Source: Arenibacterium halophilum
GTDB taxonomy: Bacteria; Pseudomonadota; Alphaproteobacteria; Rhodobacterales; Rhodobacteraceae
Length of the DNA stretch: 64,000 nt
Assembly (NCBI RefSeq): GCF_005938225.1
Contig: NZ_VCPC01000008.1
Coordinates: 1-64,000, forward strand
Direction of reading: 5' to 3'
This document shows, one piece after another, positions 29,067 through 38,318 of this stretch. Made by a program: the position numbers and the translations under genes. The stretch's first letter is position 1, and each line of letters starts with the position of its first letter. The notes beneath the pieces are model-generated. The model searched no databases. It had not been told where the DNA came from and saw only the letters and a program-made list of their open reading frames with translations.

Positions 29067-30713
29067 TTGGAGCAAACTATCCCTCGCCCTCGGCGCGGCA
29101 AGAGTAACCGTGTTCGCGTGCCTGACATGCGTGATCCGTCCCTGCCCCGTGTTGCAATTGTCGGCAGTGGTCCAACCGCCATTTACGCGCTGAAACAGCT
29201 GCTGACCTCGCCTCAGCCGCTCGAAATCCATCTCTTTGAGCGGGAACGCGAAATCGGCACGGGAATGCCGTATCGCGAAGGTGAGAACCTGCCCCAGATG
29301 CTGTCCAATATCGGCAGCAGAGAAGTGCCCCCGGTAGTCGAGACGCTTGAGGAGTTCCTGCGATCTTGCGATGCGGCCACTCTGCGAGAGTTCGGAATGT
29401 CTGCTGACGACATCGGACCGGAGACCTTTTATCCGCGGCTGGTTCTGGGTCGGTATTTCGTGGCCCAGCTTGCGGCGTTAACGGCTCAGGGTCGAGGCAG
29501 AGGCCACACGGTGGAGATACGATCCAGACACGCCGTCACTGACGTTATCCCAAGCCCAGATAGCACCGTGGTGAAATTTGAAACGCCTCACGCAGTCGGC
29601 CAGACATCTTTTGACCACGTCGTTCTTGCGACAGGCCACAAATGGTCGGAGAAAACGCACCCATCCGGGGTCGTGCTGCACGCACCTTGGCCGGCAGAGC
29701 GACTCCGCCGCTTCTATGATTGTCGCGTCGGTATCTTGGGCAGTTCCCTGACCGCAATCGACGCTGCCGTAGCCCTGGCGAGTTTTCATGGCCGTTTCGA
29801 CGAAACGGACGGGACCCAGTGGATCCCGAACAGCAAGGACAGTGCGTTCCGTATGGCCATGCTTTCAAGACGCGGGCTGCTGCCCGATGCCGACTGGTTC
29901 TATCCCCTGCCCCTGCCCGGCCTTCCGACATTCAACCATGCAGGTCTCGAACTTCTTGTGACCCGCACCAGTGGGCAAACCGGTCTGCTTGAGGCGTGTC
30001 AAAGGCAACTGGGCGAAGATCTCCGGCTCCTGGACCCGACCTATGCCAGGCGGGCCCAGCCAAACCGTGTCGAGGGTTTTGCCGAACGCCACTTTGCCGA
30101 CCGGCTGAAACAAGGCGGTTGGGAAGCGGCACGAACCGGCCTGGCCGTAGCAGCCAAGGCCAGGGAGGCCCGGCACACCGATCCTTGGCGCATGGCCCTG
30201 CTGGCAGCGCACCTGACATACGAAAGTGTCCTTCCCCACTTCAGCGACGAAGACCGCAGACAGTTCGACAAGGAGCTACGGCCGGTCTTCGCTGATGTTT
30301 ATGCTTCGGTGCCACATCGCTCGATCCGACGGATGCTCGCCCTGAATGACGCCGGAGTTCTGGATCTGCATGGGTTGGGTCAGCACTACACCATCTCTCC
30401 GGCCAGCCCCGGGGCTCTGGTATCCGGAAAATGCGGCACTATGGAATTCGATCATCTTGTAGACGCGCGTGGTCAGACCGCAGCCGCCCTCGCCGATCTC
30501 AGCTTCCCGACCCTATCGCACGGCGGTCATTTCGATCCTGAGTCGCTGCGCGTCACGCATGAGATGTGCCGCGCCTCCACGATCACCTGCGCTGCCATCC
30601 CGGTCCTGCTGCGGCATAATCCGTTCGTTCAGGGCCTTGAGAATGTAGAAGAGCTTGGACGGCGCGCAGCCGACAATGTGTTGGCGTCGATGACCCCACC
30701 CAAGGCCGCCTAA
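29067..30713 (+). CDS. FAD/NAD(P)-binding protein (NAD_binding_9 family)
   Basis: A 548-residue protein. A dinucleotide-binding motif VAIVGSGPTAIYALKQLL occurs at about residues 28-45, followed by LFEREREIGTGMPY, and the second strand GILGSSLTAIDAAVALA lies at about 215-231. Members of this FAD-NAD(P)-binding family are mostly uncharacterised flavoproteins, some linked to ornithine-hydroxylase-like enzymes. I use the TTG at 29067 because GGAAAAGG lies 7 bases upstream; ATG 29127 would give 528 residues with no visible ribosome site. Expressed divergently from GT4-katE. Convergent 4-bp overlap with the channel gene. Confidence 0.8.
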   Translation: MEQTIPRPRRGKSNRVRVPDMRDPSLPRVAIVGSGPTAIYALKQLLTSPQPLEIHLFEREREIGTGMPYREGENLPQMLSNIGSREVPPVVETLEEFLRSCDAATLREFGMSADDIGPETFYPRLVLGRYFVAQLAALTAQGRGRGHTVEIRSRHAVTDVIPSPDSTVVKFETPHAVGQTSFDHVVLATGHKWSEKTHPSGVVLHAPWPAERLRRFYDCRVGILGSSLTAIDAAVALASFHGRFDETDGTQWIPNSKDSAFRMAMLSRRGLLPDADWFYPLPLPGLPTFNHAGLELLVTRTSGQTGLLEACQRQLGEDLRLLDPTYARRAQPNRVEGFAERHFADRLKQGGWEAARTGLAVAAKAREARHTDPWRMALLAAHLTYESVLPHFSDEDRRQFDKELRPVFADVYASVPHRSIRRMLALNDAGVLDLHGLGQHYTISPASPGALVSGKCGTMEFDHLVDARGQTAAALADLSFPTLSHGGHFDPESLRVTHEMCRASTITCAAIPVLLRHNPFVQGLENVEELGRRAADNVLASMTPPKAA

Positions 30714-31468
30714 ACAGTCCGGGGCGACAGACGATAGGCTTGTGCCCATCCGCGCAGCCCCTCGATTGTGGGATCCGGTTCCTGCGGAAGGCTGCTCAAC
30801 AGAACGCGCGCAGCATCATCACTGCTAAATGCCTCGACCAACTTGCGCGGCAGGCGCATATCTGTATCGGGGTGGCTATAAAACAGGGCAAACGGCGCCG
30901 TGTTCAACTGAGCGACCAGCGTCGCCAGCTGCGGCAGAACAGTGCTTCGGTAGTCCGAATCGTCGGGCCCCATGACCCGCCGCAACAACAGCAGCCCCCG
31001 CCCATTGCTCACCGTTTGCGTGGTCGACAGCACGAATGACACAGAGAGTGTCAGAACCACCATTCCATTCACCGCGCAAACCACGCCAAGCAGCGCGTAG
31101 CCCAGGCTTGATGGCTCTGTCTTTCCACCACCGACGGTCGATAACAGATGGCCCGCGTGCGAGATCGCGCCAAGAAGACCGGCATCAACACCCGACTTGG
31201 ACATGACGACGGCGCGGTCGAAACCGTCAAAGATCATGCCCCAGCCCACACCTATCCCTGCAACCCACCAGAGCGCGACGGCGCTCATAACCACCGGACC
31301 AACGGCAACGTGTCGGAACCGCCCATCCGGAAGGCTGCGGAACACGGCAAAGACCCACTTGGCGATCCGCAAGGACAGGAAACGCGACGGTGTTCCACCA
31401 ATCGTCGTGAAGAGAAAGTCGGCACACACGTAAACGGTGAGACCCACCCCGATCAAAAGCAAAATCAT
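30710..31468 (-). CDS. ion-channel-like membrane protein
   Basis: A 252-residue protein with about four membrane segments (residues 1-22, 55-80, 95-115 and 120-145) and a cytosolic C-terminal half. The layout TM - pore-like loop (SHAGHLLSTVGGGKTEPSS) - TM resembles a two-TM potassium channel unit, but the filter TVGGG departs from TVGYG. It may be a divergent channel or a different sensor. Last gene of a four-gene sugar operon, 24 bp after the GT2 gene. Confidence 0.6.
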   Translation of the reverse strand: MILLLIGVGLTVYVCADFLFTTIGGTPSRFLSLRIAKWVFAVFRSLPDGRFRHVAVGPVVMSAVALWWVAGIGVGWGMIFDGFDRAVVMSKSGVDAGLLGAISHAGHLLSTVGGGKTEPSSLGYALLGVVCAVNGMVVLTLSVSFVLSTTQTVSNGRGLLLLRRVMGPDDSDYRSTVLPQLATLVAQLNTAPFALFYSHPDTDMRLPRKLVEAFSSDDAARVLLSSLPQEPDPTIEGLRGWAQAYRLSPRTV

Positions 31469-31492
31469 CGTGTCAGACTATAGCAAATTCCG

Positions 31493-32467
31493 TCATTCCG
31501 CAGCCGGCAGCAGGAAGACGCTCTGCGCTTTCTCGACCTGGGCCACGCGTGCGGCACCCGTGGCTTGGTCCTGGGCCTGATCCAGTTTGTCGATGACCCT
31601 ACGAGTGCTGGCGTAGGGCATGTCTTCCATTTGCGAACATAGCGCGTAATCCGCGTCGTCGGGATCACGCAGGATACGGATGCCGGTCCTCGTGTTTTCG
31701 ATCAGCCCCATGAGGCGAAAAGCGTAGAGCCAGTGTTCCATGGTTCGATGCCCCCATTTGGACGCGAAGAGCTCCGCATTGCGGACAACCGAGCCGACCT
31801 GGTGGATCGGGGGCATGCAATGCGGGTGATATTGGTGATACACCGTCGCCCCCTTGATCCAGTAAATCGGGATACCCCGTTCGTCCAATATCCGCCCGTA
31901 ATCGGTATCTTCGCCACCATAGCCGACGTAGCGCTCGTCGAACCCGCCCGACGCGGTCCAGCTGTGTCGGTCTATCGCGAAGTTGAGCGACCAGAAGCAC
32001 CGGTAGTCCTCGCATTTCGAGATGCCTTTAGTAGGCGGCCCCTGCCGGTCCGAATGGCGCACGGCCAGCTTTTCGAACCTGGCATAGTCCAGCCCATCCG
32101 ACGTGGCACCACCCGGAAGATACCCCACCTCGCCCATCAAGAGCCCTGCGTGACGAGCGGAGGTCGAGAGGTAGTCGAAGACGAAATTGGGATGAGGAAT
32201 GCAATCGACATCGACAAAGATCAGAAGGTCGCCCGACGCGGCCGCGGCGACGGCATTTCGTGCGGCGGCGAGTGGCAATTCAGGCCCGGTGACGAAGATC
32301 TGCCTGACCGGGAAATCCGTGTCGGGAAGGCCGTCGTAGGCCTCGTTTTGCATCACACCGATGATCAGTTCATCCGGGCGGACAGTTTGAGCCTGAAACC
32401 CGGCGACCACGTTTTTTAGATGCTCGGCGCGACCGGCGGCGATGGTCAGGGCGGAGATACGGGTCAT
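31493..32467 (-). CDS. family 2 glycosyltransferase (galactosyltransferase-like)
   Basis: A 324-residue GT-A enzyme. The nucleotide-sugar site starts at ALTIAAGRAEHLKNVVAGF, the metal-binding DxD-like motif is FVDVDCIPHP (about residue 90) and the acceptor-side region GGFDERYVGYGGEDTDYGRIL carries the catalytic ED of the glyco_transf_7C type. It would transfer a sugar from a UDP or GDP donor. It overlaps the upstream glycosyltransferase by 4 bp. The C-terminal 50 residues are helical. Confidence 0.85.
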   Translation of the reverse strand: MTRISALTIAAGRAEHLKNVVAGFQAQTVRPDELIIGVMQNEAYDGLPDTDFPVRQIFVTGPELPLAAARNAVAAAASGDLLIFVDVDCIPHPNFVFDYLSTSARHAGLLMGEVGYLPGGATSDGLDYARFEKLAVRHSDRQGPPTKGISKCEDYRCFWSLNFAIDRHSWTASGGFDERYVGYGGEDTDYGRILDERGIPIYWIKGATVYHQYHPHCMPPIHQVGSVVRNAELFASKWGHRTMEHWLYAFRLMGLIENTRTGIRILRDPDDADYALCSQMEDMPYASTRRVIDKLDQAQDQATGAARVAQVEKAQSVFLLPAAE

Positions 32468-33609
32468 GCAACAATTCCTTCGTGCTTATGTTTCAATGAG
32501 GGCGATGACGGGATCAACGACTGGAGCCAACTGCCGGCTTCAATGGCCGCGTCAAGATTGATGAGGGCAGATTGCGCACCGGGTCGATGCCGGTCGTGGG
32601 CTTCTGCCACGGCGATCCGCCATGCCCCGGCGCTGGACGGCATGTGGTCGAGGTGCAAGGCGACCCCAGCCCGAGCAAGAGCCCGCGCCTTTTCGACCTG
32701 TTCGTCGAAATAGCGCCACTCGGGAACGACGATCCAGGGGCGGTCGACGGCCATAACTTCGGCGCAGGTGGTGTTCCCGGTCGACGACACGACAAGATCA
32801 GCCGCCGCGATGTGGTCCGATACGGTGTCGATCCAGCCCTTGTGAACAAGGTTGCGCCCCTCCGTCCCGTGCCAGTCGACCTGCATCGCGCCGACCGTGA
32901 TCCACGTCCAGTCCGGAAGCGCCCGCGCCGCAACACCAAACGGGGCGCTCGACCAGCCGCTTCCCCCACCACCCGACAGAACAAGGGCGACCCTTTGATG
33001 AGCGTCAAGCCCAAGCCGCGCGCGGGCATCCTCCTTCGATGGAGCCTCCGTCCGAAGCCCAAGTCCACCAGCGAAGTGCGTCTTGCCCAGCATCGTCTCG
33101 GTCCAGTCCGGCTGGGCAAGCTGAGACGCAAAGGGGGCCAGAAGCCCGACCGCGCCGTCATAGGCCGCGCGATGGCCGGGGTCACTTCGGTCCCCGTGCT
33201 GCAAAATCTTGACGTGCGGGACCGAGCAGATGCGGCACAGCTGCGCTATCTCTGCGCTGACGTCACAGATCATCAAAGATGGATCGGCAGTATCGAACCA
33301 CTGGGCCATCGTGGCCATCGCACGACGTATTCCCGGCCAGCCGAGCGGCGCGCAATGCAAAGTCTCGGGCGTCGCAACCGCATCAAGCCCCTCGCGTTCC
33401 TGCCCCGAACGCTCGAAGAGGGACGGAACTTTAATGACACTGGTGTTGTCACGCATCGCGGGAAAAATGTCGTTGCGGGCGCAGAAGATGACGACCTCCT
33501 GCTCGGTCGGAAGCGCGTTCACCAAGCTCGCACACCGCTCCGCGTGCCCCCGTCCCTGGTGGTGCACGAAATATCCAATGGGTCGCGGGGCGTGGGGAAA
33601 GTCACGCAT
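32464..33609 (-). CDS. GT-B glycosyltransferase, MurG/GT28-like
   Basis: A 381-residue protein beginning MRDFPHAPRPIGYFVHHQGRGHAERC, the glycine-rich loop of GT28/GT1-type enzymes. The donor half has VALVLSGGGGSGWSSAP and LVVSSTGNTTCAEVMAVDRPWIVVP, close to MurG-like and undecaprenyl-independent sugar transferases. The start at 33609 overlaps the end of the SPS/SPP-like gene by 8 bp. No signal peptide. Substrate unknown; the preceding gene suggests a sugar or phosphosugar acceptor. Confidence 0.82.
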   Translation of the reverse strand: MRDFPHAPRPIGYFVHHQGRGHAERCASLVNALPTEQEVVIFCARNDIFPAMRDNTSVIKVPSLFERSGQEREGLDAVATPETLHCAPLGWPGIRRAMATMAQWFDTADPSLMICDVSAEIAQLCRICSVPHVKILQHGDRSDPGHRAAYDGAVGLLAPFASQLAQPDWTETMLGKTHFAGGLGLRTEAPSKEDARARLGLDAHQRVALVLSGGGGSGWSSAPFGVAARALPDWTWITVGAMQVDWHGTEGRNLVHKGWIDTVSDHIAAADLVVSSTGNTTCAEVMAVDRPWIVVPEWRYFDEQVEKARALARAGVALHLDHMPSSAGAWRIAVAEAHDRHRPGAQSALINLDAAIEAGSWLQSLIPSSPSLKHKHEGIVA

Positions 33610-35629
33610 GCCGCACCGCCGATCGCTCGGTCGCGCCATAGATCGCCGCGAGGCCGTCGAGAACGCCCGCTGCATAACGATGGCGGCTTTGAAAGGCTTT
33701 GCCGCGCAGAAGATCGGCGATGCCATCGCGTGCATTCGCGGGCAAAATGGCGGCGCCACAGGCCGACAACATGTCCAGATCGTTACCGCTGTCCCCGGCG
33801 GCGATGCAATCGGCCAACGTCAGACCAAGCCTCTCGGCTTCGAATGTGATGGCCGCCGCCTTACCGGCATTGCTTGGAAGGACATCGATCAGGTTGCCAT
33901 GCGAATGAACCACACGCGCCGCCAGCCCTTGGTGGGTCAGAGTTTGGCTGACGCGACGGCTATCCGCAACGCTACCGAAATAACTCAGCTTCCACCGGCG
34001 TTGGTCGTGCATTGGTTGCGATGTCAGCCCAAGGCCCGCGATGACTTTGGCAATATCCTCCTGGTGCCACCCCTTGGAAATGCGGTCAGCGTAGGAGCGG
34101 CACAGCCGATAGTCGCCCCAACCGTCGCACCGCCAGATCTCGCTTCCGACAGATGTCACAAGAATATCCGGGCACGGCAAATCCCAGGCCGCAATCACGC
34201 GCCGCGCCTCGGATATAGATCGGCCGGTGGCGACAAGAACGCAGGTATCTTCTCGTCTGGAAGACCACTTTCCGAAGGCCGCAGCGGACCGACGGTCGCC
34301 GGTCAAGGTTCCATCCACATCGCAGGCAAGGACGCGTGAAACTTTCCGATGCGCCTTTGCACGCCGTGTCGAAATATCCCGATAGACGCAGACGCTCTCG
34401 CTTGCCCACTGCTTCCATTGATAAAGTTGGCACGCTTTGGCACCCGCATCGGCGCAGCGTTGTTCGCGCTCCGGGTCATTCAGCAGGTCCAGTAGGCGCT
34501 GCGCAAGGTCGGCCGGATTTCTAGGATCAACCAAAGCCCCATAGCCGATGTCACCGATGATCGATGATGGTCCGCCATTGCGCGTTGCCACGACCGGCAC
34601 TCCGGCTTGTGCGGCTTCGACAACGGTCAGCCCAAACGGTTCATGCCACGCAGGATTTCCGAACACGCCGTCAATCGCTGCCAGATCGTAGAGAGACCTC
34701 ACATCAGCCGCAGTGTGACGCTTCGGCAGTGCAACGCTGCCCCACAGATCATATTGATCGATTAGCCCCATTAGGTCCTGGTGAACGGCCACCTGTTCGT
34801 CTGGGCCATCACAAAGAGATTTTCTTAGCCCGGCAAGGACCACGAGGTTTGCGGTGTCGCGAAGCGTGGGGCTTTCGCCGAAAGCGCGAACCAACGCCGC
34901 GAGGTTCTTCTTCTTCACCGGGCGCGCGACGGCGAGAACGATTGGCTTGTGCAGGTCCCGCAGGAATGGGGCAATCAGGCGCCGTCCCTTGTCCGGACCC
35001 TGAGGCGGTGTCAGCGCGACACCCGGCGAAATCCGATGGATCCGACCTGCCGCATCAGGGTCGTAGGCCATGAGCTGCCGTTCCGCTTCATCGCGTGATG
35101 AAACGATAATCCCATGCGCCGTGCGGATCGCCGCCAGCTCGTCGGAAACGCGCTGCGATGCAGGGTCGCAATCCGCTTTCTCCAACGCCAGTGAATGCGG
35201 TGTGTAGATCCACGGTATTGCAAATTTCTCAAAGGCCGCCCGGGCAATTGCTGCCGCGTCCGAGAAATGGGCGTGAATAACATCCGGTCGATAGCCGAGC
35301 CCATCCAACATCTGGCAAAATGCTTCTGTTATCGCCGGGATTTCGGCATTCAGAGCATCTTTGTCGAGATAAATGTCGTTCGTGGTTCTCAAACGCAGAA
35401 TCCGCAGTTTGGGGCAAACCTCTTCAATTGTTTTTCCGTATGCCGGACCGAGTTCGAGATCGGCGAAGCCGCGTGTCACAATGTCCACGCCAGTGACCTG
35501 ATCCAGCTTCGCCTGTGCCATCGCTGCTCCCAGAACATAGGCGATGTGACCGCCCGTATCCTCGGTCAGCCCGTAGTCGACAGGAGGCGCTTTTAGGCAC
35601 CCCCCCAGCGCGATGTGGAGGATCCGCAT
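33602..35629 (-). CDS. sucrose-phosphate-synthase-like glycosyltransferase fused to HAD sugar-phosphatase
   Basis: A 675-residue two-domain protein. Residues 1 to about 440 are a GT4 fold of the sucrose-phosphate-synthase type (GLTEDTGGHIAYVLG, ARPVKKKNLAALVRAF, NPAWHEPFGLTVVEAAQAGVPVVATRNGGP). The remainder is an HAD-IIB S6PP phosphatase (ACDVDGTLTGD with the DxD nucleophile, VATGRS, GDSGNDLDML). Such fusions make and dephosphorylate sucrose, or in alphaproteobacteria mannosylfructose, both compatible solutes. ATG 35629 is chosen for AAAGGGA 6 bases upstream. It heads the operon SPS/SPP - GT - GT2 - channel, behind an EcfG-like promoter. Confidence 0.85.
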   Translation of the reverse strand: MRILHIALGGCLKAPPVDYGLTEDTGGHIAYVLGAAMAQAKLDQVTGVDIVTRGFADLELGPAYGKTIEEVCPKLRILRLRTTNDIYLDKDALNAEIPAITEAFCQMLDGLGYRPDVIHAHFSDAAAIARAAFEKFAIPWIYTPHSLALEKADCDPASQRVSDELAAIRTAHGIIVSSRDEAERQLMAYDPDAAGRIHRISPGVALTPPQGPDKGRRLIAPFLRDLHKPIVLAVARPVKKKNLAALVRAFGESPTLRDTANLVVLAGLRKSLCDGPDEQVAVHQDLMGLIDQYDLWGSVALPKRHTAADVRSLYDLAAIDGVFGNPAWHEPFGLTVVEAAQAGVPVVATRNGGPSSIIGDIGYGALVDPRNPADLAQRLLDLLNDPEREQRCADAGAKACQLYQWKQWASESVCVYRDISTRRAKAHRKVSRVLACDVDGTLTGDRRSAAAFGKWSSRREDTCVLVATGRSISEARRVIAAWDLPCPDILVTSVGSEIWRCDGWGDYRLCRSYADRISKGWHQEDIAKVIAGLGLTSQPMHDQRRWKLSYFGSVADSRRVSQTLTHQGLAARVVHSHGNLIDVLPSNAGKAAAITFEAERLGLTLADCIAAGDSGNDLDMLSACGAAILPANARDGIADLLRGKAFQSRHRYAAGVLDGLAAIYGATERSAVRHA

Positions 35630-35687
35630 TTTTTGTCCCTTTGACGATTGAAGTCTTGGAAGCCGGATGCATCTCCGACACAGGGAG

Positions 35688-35712
35688 AACACATGCTAGC
35701 GGCACTTGTTCC
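35688..35712 (-). promoter_or_regulatory. EcfG-like stress promoter of the SPS/SPP operon
   Basis: Minus strand GGAAC (35712-35708), 16 bases, TGTT (35691-35688), the same spacing and -10 as the plus-strand site at 28975. The distance to the ATG at 35629 is about 59 bp, suitable for a promoter. Confidence 0.55.
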
Positions 35713-35771
35713 AGAATTTATTATACTAATGCAGTGTTGATTTTCATGCCCCCCGCCACAGGACTTCCACC

Positions 35772-36542
35772 ATGAGACGATACCTTTTCATCGGCGGCCT
35801 TCATCGGTCCGGCACCAGCCTCTTGGCGCGCCTTGTCGGAAAACATCCTGATATCTCTTCGGTTTCCGGCTCGCCGGCACCTGAGAACGAGGGGTGCTAT
35901 CTGCAAGGTGCGATACCCCACACAGCCTTGCACGGCCGCCCGATGCACTTTGCGACGGATCGGGATCAGCATCATGTTGAAGGATGCAGCTACGATACAT
36001 TGGAGGTTCGTGAGCGGATTGAGGCCGATTGGTCCAAGTGGTTCGACCCATCCACACCTTGGCGGGTCGAGAAGTCGCCCGTCAACCTGACGCGGATGAG
36101 ACTATACCAGCAGCTTTTTCCAATGTCGCAGTTCCTCGTCATCATGCGTCACCCGGAACTCGTGGCAGCAGCGGTGGCCAAATGGGTAGACGAGGCACCA
36201 ACGGCACTGACCGCTCATTGGATCGCCGCCCACCAGCAGATGTATGGCGACCTGCCCTATCTGCATGCCATCTGTGTAATTCGATACGAAGACTTGTGCA
36301 GTAATCCCGATCGCACGGTTGCAGGTATTCACCGGTTCATGGGCTTAGAAGCGACATCTGACAGCTATGTTGCTGAGCTCCGAGCCGGCAACGAGGATTA
36401 CGCGCACCCGTCAGGGCTAAGTGATGAGCTTACCTGCTGGGGATACGGACCAGGTGGCCAAGTGAAGCCTTGGTCTCCAATTGTGCGCCACCCACTCAGG
36501 TCGATACGGGAACACGTGGTGCACACCCTATCCGGTCAATAG
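35772..36542 (+). CDS. sulfotransferase family protein
   Basis: A 256-residue protein. The 5'-phosphosulfate (PAPS) loop is FIGGLHRSGTSLLARLVGKH (residues 5-24), and the 3'-phosphate site is in SQFLVIMRHPELVAAAVAKW with the conserved arginine. The family transfers sulfate to sugars, lipids or amino-sugar acceptors. It is divergent from the SPS/SPP operon with a 142-bp shared upstream region, hinting that the sugar product may be sulfated. It converges with the HWE-kinase gene (7-bp overlap). Confidence 0.85.
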   Translation: MRRYLFIGGLHRSGTSLLARLVGKHPDISSVSGSPAPENEGCYLQGAIPHTALHGRPMHFATDRDQHHVEGCSYDTLEVRERIEADWSKWFDPSTPWRVEKSPVNLTRMRLYQQLFPMSQFLVIMRHPELVAAAVAKWVDEAPTALTAHWIAAHQQMYGDLPYLHAICVIRYEDLCSNPDRTVAGIHRFMGLEATSDSYVAELRAGNEDYAHPSGLSDELTCWGYGPGGQVKPWSPIVRHPLRSIREHVVHTLSGQ

Positions 36543-37480
36543 TCGTCAAGAGGAAGACGCATATCAATATGCAGCCACCCATTCTCGAAACGCCGCACCT
36601 TTTCAGCCCTCAACTGCATGGCAGACGCCTGAATGAGGCGAGACCCGAACCCTTTTTCTGCATCGACGTCGTAGTCCGGGACCAGTTCGCGCCAATGAAT
36701 TTCCACGCCGCCCTCATAGGGAGACCACTCGACACTCATCGTTCCGTCGGTATGTCGCAGTGCGCCATATTTAGCAGAGTTCGTCACCCACTCGTGGAAA
36801 ATAAGAACGAGGGACGTGATGGCCTTCGCGGGAATGAGAACCTCGGCGCCTGACATCACGATGGTCTGGCGGCTCCGCGCCGGAGCGAGGACTTCGTTCA
36901 GCAGCGCGCCCAGTGGGATCGGACGGGACGCGTCGGTCTTCACCATGAGCGAATGGGCACGGTCCAAAGCTGTCACCCGATCGCGCAGGTTCGCAACCAG
37001 TTCATCTTTGTCCGAACTCTCGCGGGATGCACTGGAAATCATCGCCGCGACCAACGCGAAAAGGTTCTTGATCCGGTGGTTCATCTCGGCGAGGTGCAGC
37101 TCACGCTCAGCCAGCAGTTCTTGCTCCGAGGTGACGTCGAAGCTCACGCCAATGACCTTGTCGCCGTCGGGCTGCGAACGGAACTTCGCTACGCCACGCA
37201 GCCACCGTCCACGACCCGACGGCAAGACCAGCTTGAATGTCTCGTCGTATTCATCCCCTTCGGCAGAAAGACAGTCGAGCGCACCGAACACGCGCTCTCT
37301 TTCGCTCTCATCTATACGCTCGACGACAATATCGCGTGACAGTGCATCGTCTTCGGACAGCTCAAAGAGCTCTCGGCAGACATCGTCCAGCCGGAGCGTT
37401 CCACCATCCACGGAATATTCCCACCGCCCGATGCCAGCAAAGCCGAACGCGTTTTCCAAGTCGGAACTGATAGAGGACAT
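36536..37480 (-). CDS. PAS-HWE family sensor histidine kinase
   Basis: A 314-residue soluble kinase. An N-terminal PAS/PAC domain (about 1-120) is followed by the HWE phosphoacceptor EMNHRIKNLFALV (His135), the N-box HEWVTNSAKYGAL and the name-giving W-x-E in IHWRELVP, then GFGSRLIQ. HWE kinases often feed PhyR-type response regulators that release the EcfG sigma factor. No membrane segment. The nearby EcfG-like promoters fit such a role, but no PhyR or EcfG gene is in this window, so the link is inferred. Confidence 0.88.
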   Translation of the reverse strand: MSSISSDLENAFGFAGIGRWEYSVDGGTLRLDDVCRELFELSEDDALSRDIVVERIDESERERVFGALDCLSAEGDEYDETFKLVLPSGRGRWLRGVAKFRSQPDGDKVIGVSFDVTSEQELLAERELHLAEMNHRIKNLFALVAAMISSASRESSDKDELVANLRDRVTALDRAHSLMVKTDASRPIPLGALLNEVLAPARSRQTIVMSGAEVLIPAKAITSLVLIFHEWVTNSAKYGALRHTDGTMSVEWSPYEGGVEIHWRELVPDYDVDAEKGFGSRLIQASAMQLRAEKVRRFENGWLHIDMRLPLDDY

Positions 37481-37577
37481 CGGGGCATAATCCAGTTTAA
37501 TCGAGGGTTGTCAGGCGTCCGAAGAACGACTTCGGCCTCTGCCCCAATGTTAACTTTCATGCTCCAGAGTCAACCGA

Positions 37578-38318
37578 TCAGGTGAGCTTGAGCGGCCCCC
37601 GGCCATAAAGGTAGGCCGGATCGAACGCGCCCAGCTCTTTCAGCAGCGTCTTGTCAAGGACCGTCACCTGACCGCGCGAGATATCGACCACACCGGTTTC
37701 ACGCAGTTTCTTGACGACCCGGTTCATATGGATGCTGGTCGTGCCGCAGGCGTCCGCCAGCTCTTGTTGCGTCAACGGCAACGAAAAACCGTTCTCGCCC
37801 GCCAGATCGACGAAATCGAGCCGCTGCCACAGTTCCGCAACCAAATGAGCTAGGCGGCCGTCGGCACTGAGGCGTTCCAGCTTCATGATCCACTCACGAT
37901 GCATCGCGGCATCCAGCAGTGTCGAATACCATAGCATCCGTGCGAGGGTCGGTTCGGTCTCCAATATCTTCTGGATGCGATCATGCGGCGCAAAACCGAT
38001 TTGCACAGAGCCGATTGACACGACATCGTGATCAAGGCGCTTCAAAGCAAAACCGTGCAAATCCACGAAATCGCCCGGCACGTGCAACGCAACGATGTGG
38101 CGTTTACCGTCTTCGTGGATCACGCGGGCCACTGTGCCTTCGATAAGGATCGTGCTCTGATCGACAACGTCGCCTCGGTTCAGGATTGTGTGCGGCGCGG
38201 TGAATCGCTCAACCTTATCGACCAGACCTTCCAGCAGTCCTTTCTCACGATCCGAAAGGGCATCTCTCGAACGGCCCTGCAAGAACCGCCGCGTGTAGGG
38301 GAAGGCTTCCTCTGTCAT
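37578..38318 (-). CDS. Crp/Fnr-family transcriptional regulator
   Basis: A 246-residue protein with a cyclic-nucleotide-like beta-roll (about residues 35-120, TILNRGDVVDQSTILIEGTVARVI) and a C-terminal winged helix (LTQQELADACGTTSIHMNRVVKKLRETGVVDI, about 170-205). There are no N-terminal cysteines for an iron-sulfur cluster, so it is not an FNR-type oxygen sensor. The ATG at 38318 follows AGGAATAATATC. It lies 97 bp before the HWE-kinase gene, in the same direction. Target genes unknown. Confidence 0.88.
   Translation of the reverse strand: MTEEAFPYTRRFLQGRSRDALSDREKGLLEGLVDKVERFTAPHTILNRGDVVDQSTILIEGTVARVIHEDGKRHIVALHVPGDFVDLHGFALKRLDHDVVSIGSVQIGFAPHDRIQKILETEPTLARMLWYSTLLDAAMHREWIMKLERLSADGRLAHLVAELWQRLDFVDLAGENGFSLPLTQQELADACGTTSIHMNRVVKKLRETGVVDISRGQVTVLDKTLLKELGAFDPAYLYGRGPLKLT

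Noticed and set aside
32572-34339. plus-strand frames of 425 and 376 codons opposite the glycosyltransferase genes
   Set aside because: No ribosome site or domain; both lie antisense to a tight operon.
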